From Leptolyngbyaceae cyanobacterium CSSed165cm_216 (GTDB lineage Bacteria; Cyanobacteriota; Cyanobacteriia; Phormidesmidales; Phormidesmidaceae), in NCBI GenBank assembly GCA_007135385.1, contig SLIY01000230.1:1-8367 (forward strand): 8,367 nucleotides of DNA, given 5' to 3'. This document shows, piece after piece, positions 1 through 6,197 of this stretch. The position numbers and the translations under genes were made by a program. Positions within the stretch are counted from its first letter, which is position 1, and every line of letters begins with the position of its first letter. The notes beneath the pieces were generated by a model. It ran no database searches and was not told where the DNA came from. It saw nothing but the letters and a program-made list of their open reading frames with translations.

Positions 1-116
1 GTGTCTTCAGCGGCTGGGGGAGCGCCGTCATTCGGGGTGGTTGGGGAGGGCACACAAGCTGCTGTAGCCGCTATTAGGATGACGACCAACAGGGTGAAGG
101 GTAGACGTTGGAACAT
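1..116 (-). CDS. Putative lipoprotein, N-terminal part only
   Basis: The minus strand opens with ATG at 116-114 and stays open to the left edge, giving 38 complete codons. The protein begins MFQRLPFTLL and has a positively charged tip (Arg4), a hydrophobic core at residues 7-17, then A-T-A-A-C with Cys21 as the likely lipidated residue. The -3 position is Thr rather than the usual Leu/Val/Ile, so the lipobox is imperfect. After Cys21 the chain becomes rich in Pro, Thr, Ala and acidic residues (PSPTTPNDGAPP), a typical flexible tether on a lipoprotein. No functional domain lies inside the window, so its role is unknown; a periplasmic binding protein is one possibility among many. The gene lies 142 bases downstream of pheS on the same strand. 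No clear ribosome binding site is visible. An uncleaved membrane anchor or a type I signal peptide are alternatives. Confidence 0.6.
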   Translation of the reverse strand, partial: MFQRLPFTLLVVILIAATAACVPSPTTPNDGAPPAAED

Positions 117-123
117 GGTAGTA

Positions 124-164
124 ACCCAGGTAGATACGGGGCTTAAACCCCCTATATCTAGGGT
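124..164 (-). other. Hairpin in the leader of the lipoprotein gene
   Basis: TAGATA (131-136) pairs with TATCTA (155-160), and GGGG (138-141) pairs with CCCC (149-152), around a seven-base loop (142-148) and a small internal loop. ACCC (124-127) can extend the stem by pairing with GGGT (161-164), leaving AGG bulged. Seen as RNA from the minus strand, the structure ends only 7 bases before the ATG at 116, so it could affect translation initiation. It could also be the transcription end of pheS, but no T-run follows. The pairing is visible in the sequence; the function is inference. Confidence 0.4.
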
Positions 165-258
165 AGACAAAGGATCCCCGAATAGCGGTTAAGATTGTGC
201 CATTTGTTGGGTCGGTTCAAGGCTTAGCATCGACTTTGAGTGGACACCCAAAATCCCC

Positions 259-1260
259 TTAGAACTGTCGCAAAAACCTCAGATCGCTGTTGTATAGCCG
301 CCGGATATCGTCAATTTGGTGCTGCACCATGGCTAAGCGCTCAACCCCCAGGCCTGCGGCAAACCCGCTATAGACCTCAGGGTCGTAACCCACAGCTTTC
401 AGCACATTGGGGTCAATCATGCCGCAGCCCAGGATTTCTAGCCATTTGCCCTGCCACTGGACATCCACCTCGGCAGAGGGTTCTGTGAACGGGAAATAGC
501 TGGGCCGAAACCGGACTGGAATATCGCCATATAGGGCTTCTAAAAATACTTTGATAGTGCCCCGCAAATCAGTAAACGTGATATCGGTGTCGACGGCAAA
601 AAATTCGATTTGGTGGAACACAGCGGCATGGGTCGCATCGACGGTATCCCGCCGATAACAGCGACCAATGGCCACCGTCCGCAGGGGCGGCTGATGATTC
701 TGCATGTAGCGAATCTGCACGTTGGAGGTGTGGGTACGCATCAGATCGCCGTTGGGCAGATACAGCGTATCCTGCATATCCCGGGCTGGGTGGTCGGGTA
801 AAAAGTTAAGGGCCTCGAAGTTGTAGTAGTCGGTTTCAATTTCAGGGCCGCTGGCGACGGTGTAGCCCAAACCCACAAAAATATCGACAATCCGGTCAAT
901 AATGCTATTGATCGGATGGATGCGTCCTTGGGGCTGAAAAATCCCCGGCATGGTCACATCCAAGGTTTCGGCCGCCAGCTGGGCCTCGATTTGAGCCGCT
1001 TCTAAGGCGATCTTTGACTGCTCCAACTGGTCCTGAATCAGCCCCTTGACCTGATTCGCTAAGGCCCCAATCCGGGGTCGCTCCGCCGCCGAAAGCTTGC
1101 CCATGCCCCCCAGAACCTTAGAGAGTTGGCCCTTTTTACCCAGATAGCTAATGCGCAATTGCTCGAGCTGATCAAGGGTGGTGGCCGCGGCGATCGCCGT
1201 TTGGGCCGCCTGCTTCATGGCCATCAAGTCAGTTTCTAAGCTGGGAGGTGCGGTGGTCAT
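259..1260 (-). CDS. pheS: Phenylalanine--tRNA ligase alpha subunit
   Basis: PheS is the catalytic alpha chain of the cytoplasmic (alpha-beta)2 phenylalanyl-tRNA synthetase, which charges tRNA-Phe using ATP. With the ATG at 1260 the protein is 333 residues, close to the bacterial norm. The first ~90 residues form the helical coiled-coil arm. The class II catalytic core follows: GRIHPINSIIDRI (motif 1), the DHPARDMQDTLYL and MRTHTSNVQIR segments, GRCYRRDTVDATH...FHQIE (motif 2), RFRPSYFPFTEPS, WLEILGCGM, and GLGVERLAM (motif 3), ending RFLRQF. An in-frame TTG at 1278 would add six residues (MHPTSR); I prefer the ATG because TTG starts are rare and those residues look unconserved. pheT is not adjacent, so the two subunits are encoded apart. 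The gene is divergent from surE. No defect is seen. Confidence 0.97.
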   Translation of the reverse strand: MTTAPPSLETDLMAMKQAAQTAIAAATTLDQLEQLRISYLGKKGQLSKVLGGMGKLSAAERPRIGALANQVKGLIQDQLEQSKIALEAAQIEAQLAAETLDVTMPGIFQPQGRIHPINSIIDRIVDIFVGLGYTVASGPEIETDYYNFEALNFLPDHPARDMQDTLYLPNGDLMRTHTSNVQIRYMQNHQPPLRTVAIGRCYRRDTVDATHAAVFHQIEFFAVDTDITFTDLRGTIKVFLEALYGDIPVRFRPSYFPFTEPSAEVDVQWQGKWLEILGCGMIDPNVLKAVGYDPEVYSGFAAGLGVERLAMVQHQIDDIRRLYNSDLRFLRQF

Positions 1261-1282
1261 TCGGGATGTCGGGTGCAACGAT

Positions 1283-1316
1283 TAAAGTCTAGTCTTCAAG
1301 CTTTATATAGTCTAGT
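1283..1316. promoter_or_regulatory. Divergent pheS/surE promoter region
   Basis: The 73-base gap between the two divergent ATGs holds overlapping -10-like boxes. On the plus strand TATAGT (1306-1311) lies 17 bases after a weak TTAAAG (1283-1288), which would start surE RNA about 16 bases before its ATG. On the minus strand TATAAA (1307-1302) would serve pheS with a leader of about 35 bases. An 8-bp direct repeat AGTCTAGT occurs at 1286-1293 and 1309-1316, 23 bases apart, flanking the -35/-10 space like a pair of binding sites. The boxes are seen; promoter activity and any regulator are inference. Confidence 0.35.
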
Positions 1317-1333
1317 GCGGCAGGGGAACAGTC

Positions 1334-2167
1334 ATGAATATTCTAGTCAGTAACGACGACGGCATTTTCGCCCAGGGGATGCGCACCCTGGCCACGGCCC
1401 TAGCGGCAGCAGAGCACCAGGTGACGGTGGTGTGCCCCGACCGGGAGCGATCTGCCACGGGCCATGGGCTGACTATGCACAAGCCGATTCGAGCCGAGAT
1501 CGTCGATGGGGTGTTTCCACCCACCGTCCAAGCCTGGAGTTGTTCAGGTACCCCCGCTGACTGCGTCAAACTGGCCCTCGGGGCTTTGGTGGATCAACCT
1601 CCTGATGTGGTGATTTCAGGCATCAATCACGGCCCTAACCTGGGCACTGACGTACTCTACTCGGGGACAGTGTCAGCCGCGATGGAAGGGGCGATGGAAG
1701 GAATTCCAGCGATCGCTGTCAGCTTAACCAGTTTTAGCCACCAGACCTTTGCTCCCGCCGCCCACTTTATCTGCGATTTATTGGCCGATGCCACCCTGTT
1801 TCCCATGGCCAAGCCGATGCTGCTCAATGTCAACGTACCGCCCCTGGACACAGCTGATATCAAGGGAGTGACCCTGACCCGCCAAGGCATTCGACGCTAT
1901 TTTGACCTGTTTGAAAAGCGCATTGATCCACGGGGCAAGACCTACTACTGGCTGGCGGGAGAAGCGATTGAGGAGGTGGAAGATCCGTTGGCCACCCAGC
2001 GTTGGCCAGAGGACGTCCGTCAAGCCTTAGCCGCCATTCCCACCGATGTCCAGGCGATCAACGATCGCTATATTTCGATCACCCCATTGCAGTACAACCT
2101 AACCGCTGTCACCGATTTAGACAGCCTGACGGTCTGGCATCTCCGCTCCGGGGTGCCATCGGTTTAA
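1334..2167 (+). CDS. surE: 5'/3'-nucleotidase SurE
   Basis: SurE is a metal-dependent phosphatase that removes phosphate from nucleoside monophosphates and, in some bacteria, short polyphosphate; it acts in the cytoplasm as a dimer or tetramer and is linked to stationary-phase survival. The 277-residue product starts MNILVSNDDGI, with the metal-binding pair Asp8-Asp9 in the family's N-terminal motif. Ser40 (DRERSATGHG) and Asn98 (SGINHGPNLG) complete the expected metal site, and LYSGTVSAAMEG follows as in other SurE proteins. The C-terminal part carries ...NDRYISITPLQYNLT, the conserved beta hairpin/swap region. The length is typical, or slightly longer at the C-terminus. AGGGGA at 1322-1327, six bases before the ATG, supports the start. 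All key residues are present. It probably has its own promoter in the gap shared with pheS. Confidence 0.96.
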   Translation: MNILVSNDDGIFAQGMRTLATALAAAEHQVTVVCPDRERSATGHGLTMHKPIRAEIVDGVFPPTVQAWSCSGTPADCVKLALGALVDQPPDVVISGINHGPNLGTDVLYSGTVSAAMEGAMEGIPAIAVSLTSFSHQTFAPAAHFICDLLADATLFPMAKPMLLNVNVPPLDTADIKGVTLTRQGIRRYFDLFEKRIDPRGKTYYWLAGEAIEEVEDPLATQRWPEDVRQALAAIPTDVQAINDRYISITPLQYNLTAVTDLDSLTVWHLRSGVPSV

Positions 2168-2244
2168 GCGCCCCGACCACCAGGGATCGCCTCTAATCCT
2201 AAATCCTGTTGATTTTATTCGTCCAAGCCACACATCCAGGGTCA

Positions 2245-2278
2245 TCCCAGCTAAATAGCGGAACATTAGTAGCTGGGA
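2245..2278. repeat. 9-bp perfect inverted repeat with 16-base loop
   Basis: TCCCAGCTA (2245-2253) is matched by TAGCTGGGA (2270-2278). AGGGT (2238-2242) and ACCCT (2293-2297) can pair outside it, so the whole could fold as a two-part stem from 2238 to 2297. It lies about 80 bases after the surE stop and has no trailing T-run, so it is not a standard terminator. It could be an mRNA 3' end structure or part of a small interspersed element. Confidence 0.45.
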
Positions 2279-2373
2279 GGCTCGGGCTGGGCACCCTAGA
2301 ACCAATTAGCAGAAAGATGCCTACCTTGACTGAGGGGGCAGGTGAAAGGTGTGACGATGAACGGTGCCAGGAA

Positions 2374-2443
2374 AAGCCGCAAACCGCAAACCGCAAGCCG
2401 TAGACCGCAAGCCGTAGACCGCAAGCCGTAAACCGTAGACCGT
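2374..2443. repeat. Heptanucleotide tandem repeat (STRR type), 10 units
   Basis: Ten 7-base units fit the pattern A-R-R-C-C-G-Y without gaps from 2374 to 2443. The first three are AAGCCGC, AAACCGC and AAACCGC; then AAGCCGT and AGACCGC alternate, and the array ends AAACCGT, AGACCGT before breaking at AACCCAG (2444). All variation is purine-purine or C/T at fixed positions. Heptanucleotide arrays of this sort are the known short tandemly repeated repetitive (STRR) sequences of cyanobacteria, found in spacers and variable in copy number between strains. The alternating pair in the middle suggests growth by copying a 14-base double unit. Confidence 0.85.
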
Positions 2444-2496
2444 AACCCAGTTAAAGGGGGGCTTACACCCTGATCATAATGGGCAAACTTCATTAC

Positions 2497-2502
2497 TATA
2501 AA
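2497..2502 (+). promoter_or_regulatory. Possible -10 box for the metallo-hydrolase gene
   Basis: TATAAA in the AT-rich run CATTACTATAAAAAGG is the best -10 match upstream of the gene at 2596. No good -35 box sits at the right distance, and the leader would be about 87 bases. It is a candidate only. Confidence 0.25.
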
Positions 2503-2595
2503 AAGGATCCTAACTGCTCAGGTGCTTAAATCGAGTTACCTGGGTTCCCGGTCCCGCCGATCATTGCCAATTTTCTATCCGACCCGCTGACATTC

Positions 2596-3483
2596 ATGGC
2601 CGCACCACATCAGCAGTTTTTAGTTCGGTTTTGGGGCGTACGAGGCAGTATTGCCTGTCCAGGTCCGCACACAGTCCGCTATGGCGGTAACACCTCCTGC
2701 ATTGAGATGTTAGTGGGGGGGCAACGGTTGATCTTTGACGGTGGCACTGGCCTACGGGAACTGGTGATAACCTTGATGGCCGAGGCTCCCCTGTCAGCCA
2801 GCCTGTTTTTCACCCATTCCCACTGGGATCATATCCAGGGATTTCCCTTTTTTGTGCCCGCCTTTGTGCCTGGCAACCGGTTTGATATCTACGGCGCGAT
2901 CGCCCCCAATGGGTCTACCATCGAGCAACGCCTGAACGACCAGATGCTACACCCCAACTTTCCTGTACCGCTACAAGTGATGGGGGCCGATCTCAAATTT
3001 TGCGACATTGAAATTGGTGAAACAATCCACCTGGGAGACATTACCGTTGAAAATAGCCTGCTGAATCACCCGGGTGAGGCGGTGGGGTACCGAGTCACCT
3101 GGCAAAACCATGTGGCCGCCTACATTACCGATACCGAGCATTTCCCCAACCGCTTGGACTCCAATGTGATCGGCCTCGCCCAAGATGCCGATGTGCTGAT
3201 TTACGATTCCACCTACACCGATGCCGAATACTACGATCCTAAATCCAGCAAAGTAGGTTGGGGTCATTCCACCTGGCAAGAGGCCGTGAAGGTAGCCCAA
3301 ACGGCCAATGTCAAGACCCTGGTAATTTTTCACCATGATCCCAGCCATGATGACGACTTTATGGATCAAATCGCCGTGCAAGCCGCTGCAGCCTTCCCCA
3401 GCAGCATTGTGGCCCAAGAAGGGCTCACGATTGACTTAACCACTCACCCCGCCCCCTCCTTAGCTGTTACGCCTGAGGGCTAG
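2596..3483 (+). CDS. Metallo-beta-lactamase-fold hydrolase, phosphodiesterase-like
   Basis: This 295-residue cytoplasmic protein has a complete MBL-fold metal site: HSHWDH at 74-79 (His74, His76, Asp78, His79), His158 in LNHPGE, Asp179 in YITDTE, Asp204 in IYDSTY and His246/His247 in IFHHDPSH. It opens with FWGVRGSIACPGPHTVRYGGNTSC (residues 12-35), a signature of a bacterial MBL subgroup related to class II cyclic-nucleotide phosphodiesterases and PhnP-like cyclic phosphodiesterases. GWGHSTW (221-227) is also typical of that subgroup. A cyclic phosphodiester substrate is therefore plausible, but the true substrate cannot be read from the sequence. It has no signal peptide and no extra domain; in other bacteria this module is sometimes fused to response regulators or kinases, which is not the case here. 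The ATG at 2596 fits the conserved N-terminus, although no Shine-Dalgarno is visible. ribF starts 53 bases downstream on the same strand, so they may be co-transcribed. Confidence 0.85.
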   Translation: MAAPHQQFLVRFWGVRGSIACPGPHTVRYGGNTSCIEMLVGGQRLIFDGGTGLRELVITLMAEAPLSASLFFTHSHWDHIQGFPFFVPAFVPGNRFDIYGAIAPNGSTIEQRLNDQMLHPNFPVPLQVMGADLKFCDIEIGETIHLGDITVENSLLNHPGEAVGYRVTWQNHVAAYITDTEHFPNRLDSNVIGLAQDADVLIYDSTYTDAEYYDPKSSKVGWGHSTWQEAVKVAQTANVKTLVIFHHDPSHDDDFMDQIAVQAAAAFPSSIVAQEGLTIDLTTHPAPSLAVTPEG

Positions 3484-3536
3484 CTCTAGTCCGCTTCCCT
3501 GGGCTGGATGGGTTGCCGTATGTAAAGATGTAAAGT

Positions 3537-4610
3537 GTGTGGATTACATCTTCCCTGACAACAGCTATGACCCCGACGGCGATCGCCCTGGGGAACTTCG
3601 ATGGTGTCCACCTGGGGCATCAAGCGGTGATTCGTCAGGTGTTACCCGCCATGGCCGTCGATGGACCTGGGGCGACCTCGCCGCACCCCGATCAACCGCT
3701 GCAAGGATTTAGTCATCGCTGGCCAGATCGGGACAATCGCCTCACGAGCAACGCTCAGCCACCCCAAACCTCGGCTAACCCGATACCTACGGTGATGACC
3801 TTTTCGCCCCATCCCCAGGAATTTTTCTCGGGGCGATCGCGGCCTTTGCTCACCCCCTTGATCGAGAAAGCCGCCCAAATTAGCCGTCTCGGCATTGGCC
3901 AGTTGGTGCTGATGCCTTTTAACCAGGAATTGGCTGACCTTTCTCCCGAAGCCTTTGTCGACATTCTGCTGGTCAAGCAACTCCAGGTACGTCGCATCAG
4001 CGTGGGGCGAGACTTTTGTTTTGGCAAGCGACGCCAGGGCACCGTTGATGATCTCAAAACTCTAGCAGCCCGCCATGGGGTCGAGGTCTGCATTGCCCCC
4101 ATTACCTGCTTTGGCCGCGATCGCATTAGCAGTTCCCGCATCCGTCAAGCCTTGGGTGCCTGCGATTTGGCTACTGTCGAGGCGTTGTTGGGTCGTCCCT
4201 ATCATTTGACTGGGCGAGTGGTCAAAGGGCAGCAATTGGGGCGCACGATAGGGTTCCCTACCGCTAATCTAAGCGTGCCAACCGACAAGTATTTACCCCG
4301 CCATGGGGTCTATAGCGTCTGGGTGCAAGGCAGCGCCCAAACCCCCTTCACTCTTGCCCCAGGGGTGATGAACATTGGTAACCGGCCGACGGTGGATGGA
4401 CTCGCTACCACCGTTGAAGTTCACTTACTCAACTGGAGTGGCGACCTCTATGGCAAGACTCTCCAGGTTTATTTGCAACATGCCCTGCGGCCCGAACAGA
4501 AGTTCTCATCTCTCGACGATCTAAAGGCTCAGATTCAACAGGATTGCCGTACTGCTCTGGCCGCCCTGGCCAAGCCGCCGGTGGGCAATTGGCCAACGAT
4601 CAGGGCATGA
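3537..4610 (+). CDS. ribF: Bifunctional riboflavin kinase/FAD synthetase
   Basis: RibF phosphorylates riboflavin to FMN and then adenylates FMN to FAD in the cytoplasm. The N-terminal adenylyltransferase half shows IALGNFDGVHLGHQ (nucleotide-binding HxGH-type motif, ~16-29), TFSPHPQEFF (88-97), VGRDFCFGKRRQG (156-168) and the ISSSRIRQAL loop (197-206). The C-terminal kinase half shows LGRTIGFPTANL (234-245) with the PTAN motif, HGVYSVWV, GVMNIGNRPTV (276-286) and VEVHLLNWSGDLYGK (293-307). The start is GTG at 3537: the resulting MWITSSLTTAMTPTAIALGN matches the N-terminus I recall for cyanobacterial RibF; the internal ATG at 3567 would cut ten residues. At 357 residues it is longer than the usual ~310-330. 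The excess is a Pro/Asp/Gln-rich, low-complexity insert at about 40-84, between the first helix and the second strand of the adenylyltransferase domain. Both active sites look intact. Confidence 0.95.
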   Translation: MWITSSLTTAMTPTAIALGNFDGVHLGHQAVIRQVLPAMAVDGPGATSPHPDQPLQGFSHRWPDRDNRLTSNAQPPQTSANPIPTVMTFSPHPQEFFSGRSRPLLTPLIEKAAQISRLGIGQLVLMPFNQELADLSPEAFVDILLVKQLQVRRISVGRDFCFGKRRQGTVDDLKTLAARHGVEVCIAPITCFGRDRISSSRIRQALGACDLATVEALLGRPYHLTGRVVKGQQLGRTIGFPTANLSVPTDKYLPRHGVYSVWVQGSAQTPFTLAPGVMNIGNRPTVDGLATTVEVHLLNWSGDLYGKTLQVYLQHALRPEQKFSSLDDLKAQIQQDCRTALAALAKPPVGNWPTIRA

Positions 4611-4642
4611 TAAGCCTAAAGACGGCTAGGCCTAAAGACTAA
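4611..4642 (+). repeat. 16-base tandem duplication after ribF
   Basis: GCCTAAAGAC occurs at 4614-4623 and again at 4630-4639. The copies sit in two adjacent 16-base units beginning TAAGCC and TAGGCC, which agree at 12 of their first 13 positions. The duplication starts right after the ribF stop and lies in the moxR leader. It may be a small replication-slippage product; it is not a terminator. Confidence 0.5.
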
Positions 4643-4670
4643 TAACTCTGAAAGACAAAGGGACTGCGCT

Positions 4671-5579
4671 ATGCGCCAGCGGGTAGAAACGCTAGTAAAT
4701 AACCTGAACAAAACCATTGTTGGTAAGACTGACGCCATTCGGTTAGTGCTGGTGGCGTTATTCTCTGGGGGGCATGCACTGCTAGAAGACGTGCCTGGAG
4801 TGGGGAAAACCCTGTTAGCTAAATCGTTGGCCCAATCCATTGATGGTGGTTTCCAACGGATTCAGTGTACCCCCGACCTGCTGCCCACCGATGTCACCGG
4901 TACCAACATCTGGAACCCCAGCAGCGGCGAATTTCAGTTTATGCCGGGGCCTGTGTTTACCAATATTTTGCTGGCAGACGAAATTAATCGGGCCACTCCC
5001 CGCACCCAATCAGCCCTGCTTGAGGTGATGGAAGAGCACCAGGTCACCACAGATGGAGCATCTCGCCTGGTGCCCGATCCATTTTTTGTGATTGCCACCC
5101 AAAATCCAGTGGAATATCAAGGCACCTTCCCGTTACCCGAAGCCCAAATGGACCGATTCGCCCTGTCCTTCAGCCTCGGCTACCCCACCGAAGTGGAAGA
5201 GTTGAGCATGTTGCAGCGGCTAAGCACCACCGTCGACAAAACCCCAATTCAGCCCTGTATTACTCTCGATGAAGTGCTGTCCCTGCGCCGCCACTGTGCT
5301 CAAGTGGCGATCGAAGCCTCGCTACAGCAGTACATTCTAGACTTGGTGCGAGCTACCCGCCGCCACAACGATATTACCCTCGGGGTTAGCCCCCGAGGAA
5401 CGGTAGCCTTTTACCGGGCAGTACAGGCCCTGGCCTATCTGGAAGGGCGCGACTATGCCATCCCTGACGATGTCAAAACCCTGACGTTACCGGTACTGAC
5501 TCACCGGTTAATCCCGGCAGGCAACAGTCGCCCACAACTCTTGATCAAGCAATTACTGGAAGCAACGGCAATTCCGTAA
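4671..5579 (+). CDS. MoxR-family AAA+ ATPase
   Basis: MoxR ATPases are cytoplasmic AAA+ proteins thought to act as chaperones that help load cofactors or assemble complexes, usually with von Willebrand factor A (VWA) domain proteins. The 302-residue product carries Walker A at 42-47 (PGVGKT), Walker B at 100-105 (LLADEI) followed by NRA, the TPRTQSALLEVMEE segment, sensor 1 at 142-146 (ATQNP), EGTFPLPEAQMDRF-like residues at 150-163 (here QGTFPLPEAQMDRF, with the Arg finger region) and sensor 2 in GVSPRG (239-243). These are all the expected parts, and the length is only slightly short. AGGGA at 4659-4663 lies seven bases before the ATG. The usual partners of this family (DUF58, VWA and transglutaminase genes) are absent on both sides here: ribF is upstream and a convergent DUF4079 gene downstream. 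The physiological client is therefore unknown. Confidence 0.93.
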   Translation: MRQRVETLVNNLNKTIVGKTDAIRLVLVALFSGGHALLEDVPGVGKTLLAKSLAQSIDGGFQRIQCTPDLLPTDVTGTNIWNPSSGEFQFMPGPVFTNILLADEINRATPRTQSALLEVMEEHQVTTDGASRLVPDPFFVIATQNPVEYQGTFPLPEAQMDRFALSFSLGYPTEVEELSMLQRLSTTVDKTPIQPCITLDEVLSLRRHCAQVAIEASLQQYILDLVRATRRHNDITLGVSPRGTVAFYRAVQALAYLEGRDYAIPDDVKTLTLPVLTHRLIPAGNSRPQLLIKQLLEATAIP

Positions 5580-5604
5580 ATTGGGGGTGTTGGGTGTCAG
5601 ACAT

Positions 5605-5628
5605 GGTTGGTCGACTAAATCGCCAACC
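5605..5628. terminator. Possible shared hairpin between convergent genes
   Basis: GGTTGG (5605-5610) pairs with CCAACC (5623-5628). Skipping T5611, CGA (5612-5614) pairs with TCG (5620-5622), giving a 9-bp stem around the loop CTAAA. The stem straddles the stop codon of the minus-strand gene and lies 26 bases past the moxR stop, where a bidirectional terminator would be expected. There is no T-run on either side, so the call is weak. Confidence 0.3.
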
Positions 5629-6097
5629 CTAGCCGCAGGCCCAAAAAGGCATGGACAAACATGACGCCTAAGGCGACTGTGCCCAGATAGGCGTGGGCGG
5701 TTCGCAGTGATGCTTTGCCGCCCCCAAATTTGCTCATGGAAATGGCACCATTTAACCCCAACAGGCCAATCACCAGGGTACCGGTCCAGAAGTGGGGACT
5801 CTCAAAGATGGGTTGTCCTTGCATCACTAGGGACAGCACCCCACCGGTATAGCCCAGGGTAATAAAGGTAAACATCCATAGGGCCAATCGTTTGTGCATA
5901 TGGCGCACTTCGGCCTTTTTTTGGACATCATCGCCAATGCGGCCCCGCCAGCCAGCCCAGGCGGTGAAGGTGCCCATAACAAACACCACAATCCCCATCA
6001 TCAAAGGGTGTCCCCAGTGCACGATCGGTTCTGGGGTGCCAAAGCTGGCGAACCAGTCAGCGATGGGCTGCAACCAGCCTCGAATTGTAGAAACCAT
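5615..6097 (-). CDS. DUF4079-family four-helix membrane protein
   Basis: The 160-residue product has four hydrophobic stretches, at about 30-50, 70-92, 104-120 and 135-157, and a basic/acidic loop (RGRIGDDVQKKAEVRHMHKR, 51-70) between the first two. The overall pattern and the histidine positions fit the DUF4079 family, common in cyanobacteria and also in plants; I assign it by recognition of the sequence, not by a search. His27, His30, His66, His68, His102, His135 and His149 lie at or near helix ends, as in small b-type cytochromes such as cytochrome b561, so heme binding in the thylakoid or plasma membrane is plausible but inferred. The ATG at 6097 is supported by GGAGAG (minus strand, 6109-6104), six bases upstream. 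It is transcribed alone, converging on moxR and divergent from the LysE remnant. No signal peptide cleavage site is seen. Confidence 0.8.
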   Translation of the reverse strand: MVSTIRGWLQPIADWFASFGTPEPIVHWGHPLMMGIVVFVMGTFTAWAGWRGRIGDDVQKKAEVRHMHKRLALWMFTFITLGYTGGVLSLVMQGQPIFESPHFWTGTLVIGLLGLNGAISMSKFGGGKASLRTAHAYLGTVALGVMFVHAFLGLRLGLAI

Positions 6098-6197
6098 AGT
6101 TAACTCTCCAACTGCAGCAAAGCGTCATCCTTAAAATGACATATTACGGGCGACGACGACTATTTGCTGAAAGTGCGGTGCCGTCACACCAAAGCGA

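Larger units (their letters stand above)
2168..2595. other. 428-base intergenic region after surE
   Basis: This stretch holds no convincing gene on either strand. Short open frames exist, but they run through the repeat array and resemble no known protein. What it does hold is a 9-bp inverted repeat at 2245-2278, the heptanucleotide array at 2374-2443, and an AT-rich promoter-like patch near 2497. No hairpin with a T-run ends surE here, so its termination point is unclear. Confidence 0.6.

Noticed and set aside
1..192. Open frame on the plus strand at the left edge
   Set aside because: It overlaps the lipoprotein start on the opposite strand, which has a clear signal sequence, and its own composition (Gly/Ala/Val then Lys/Arg) resembles no protein.
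190..240. GGTTCAAGGC resembling a tRNA T-loop
   Set aside because: No acceptor stem, anticodon arm or D-arm can be folded around it.
1261..1278. TTG start adding six residues to PheS
   Set aside because: ATG at 1260 gives a normal-length protein; the extra MHPTSR is unlikely to be conserved and TTG starts are rare.
2374..2443. CRISPR array
   Set aside because: The units are 7 bases long with no spacers, so this is a simple tandem repeat.
2296..2493. Minus-strand frame through the heptanucleotide array
   Set aside because: Its repetitive product (LRSTVYGLRSTACGLR) is just the translation of the tandem repeat.
2971..3417. 148-codon frame antisense to the metallo-hydrolase gene
   Set aside because: It lies wholly inside a gene with a complete MBL metal site and is the mirror of its codon pattern; the Gly/Ile/Val-rich product has no domain.
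3642..4141. Two long antisense frames across ribF
   Set aside because: Both overlap each other and the well-conserved RibF coding sequence, and neither product looks like a folded protein.
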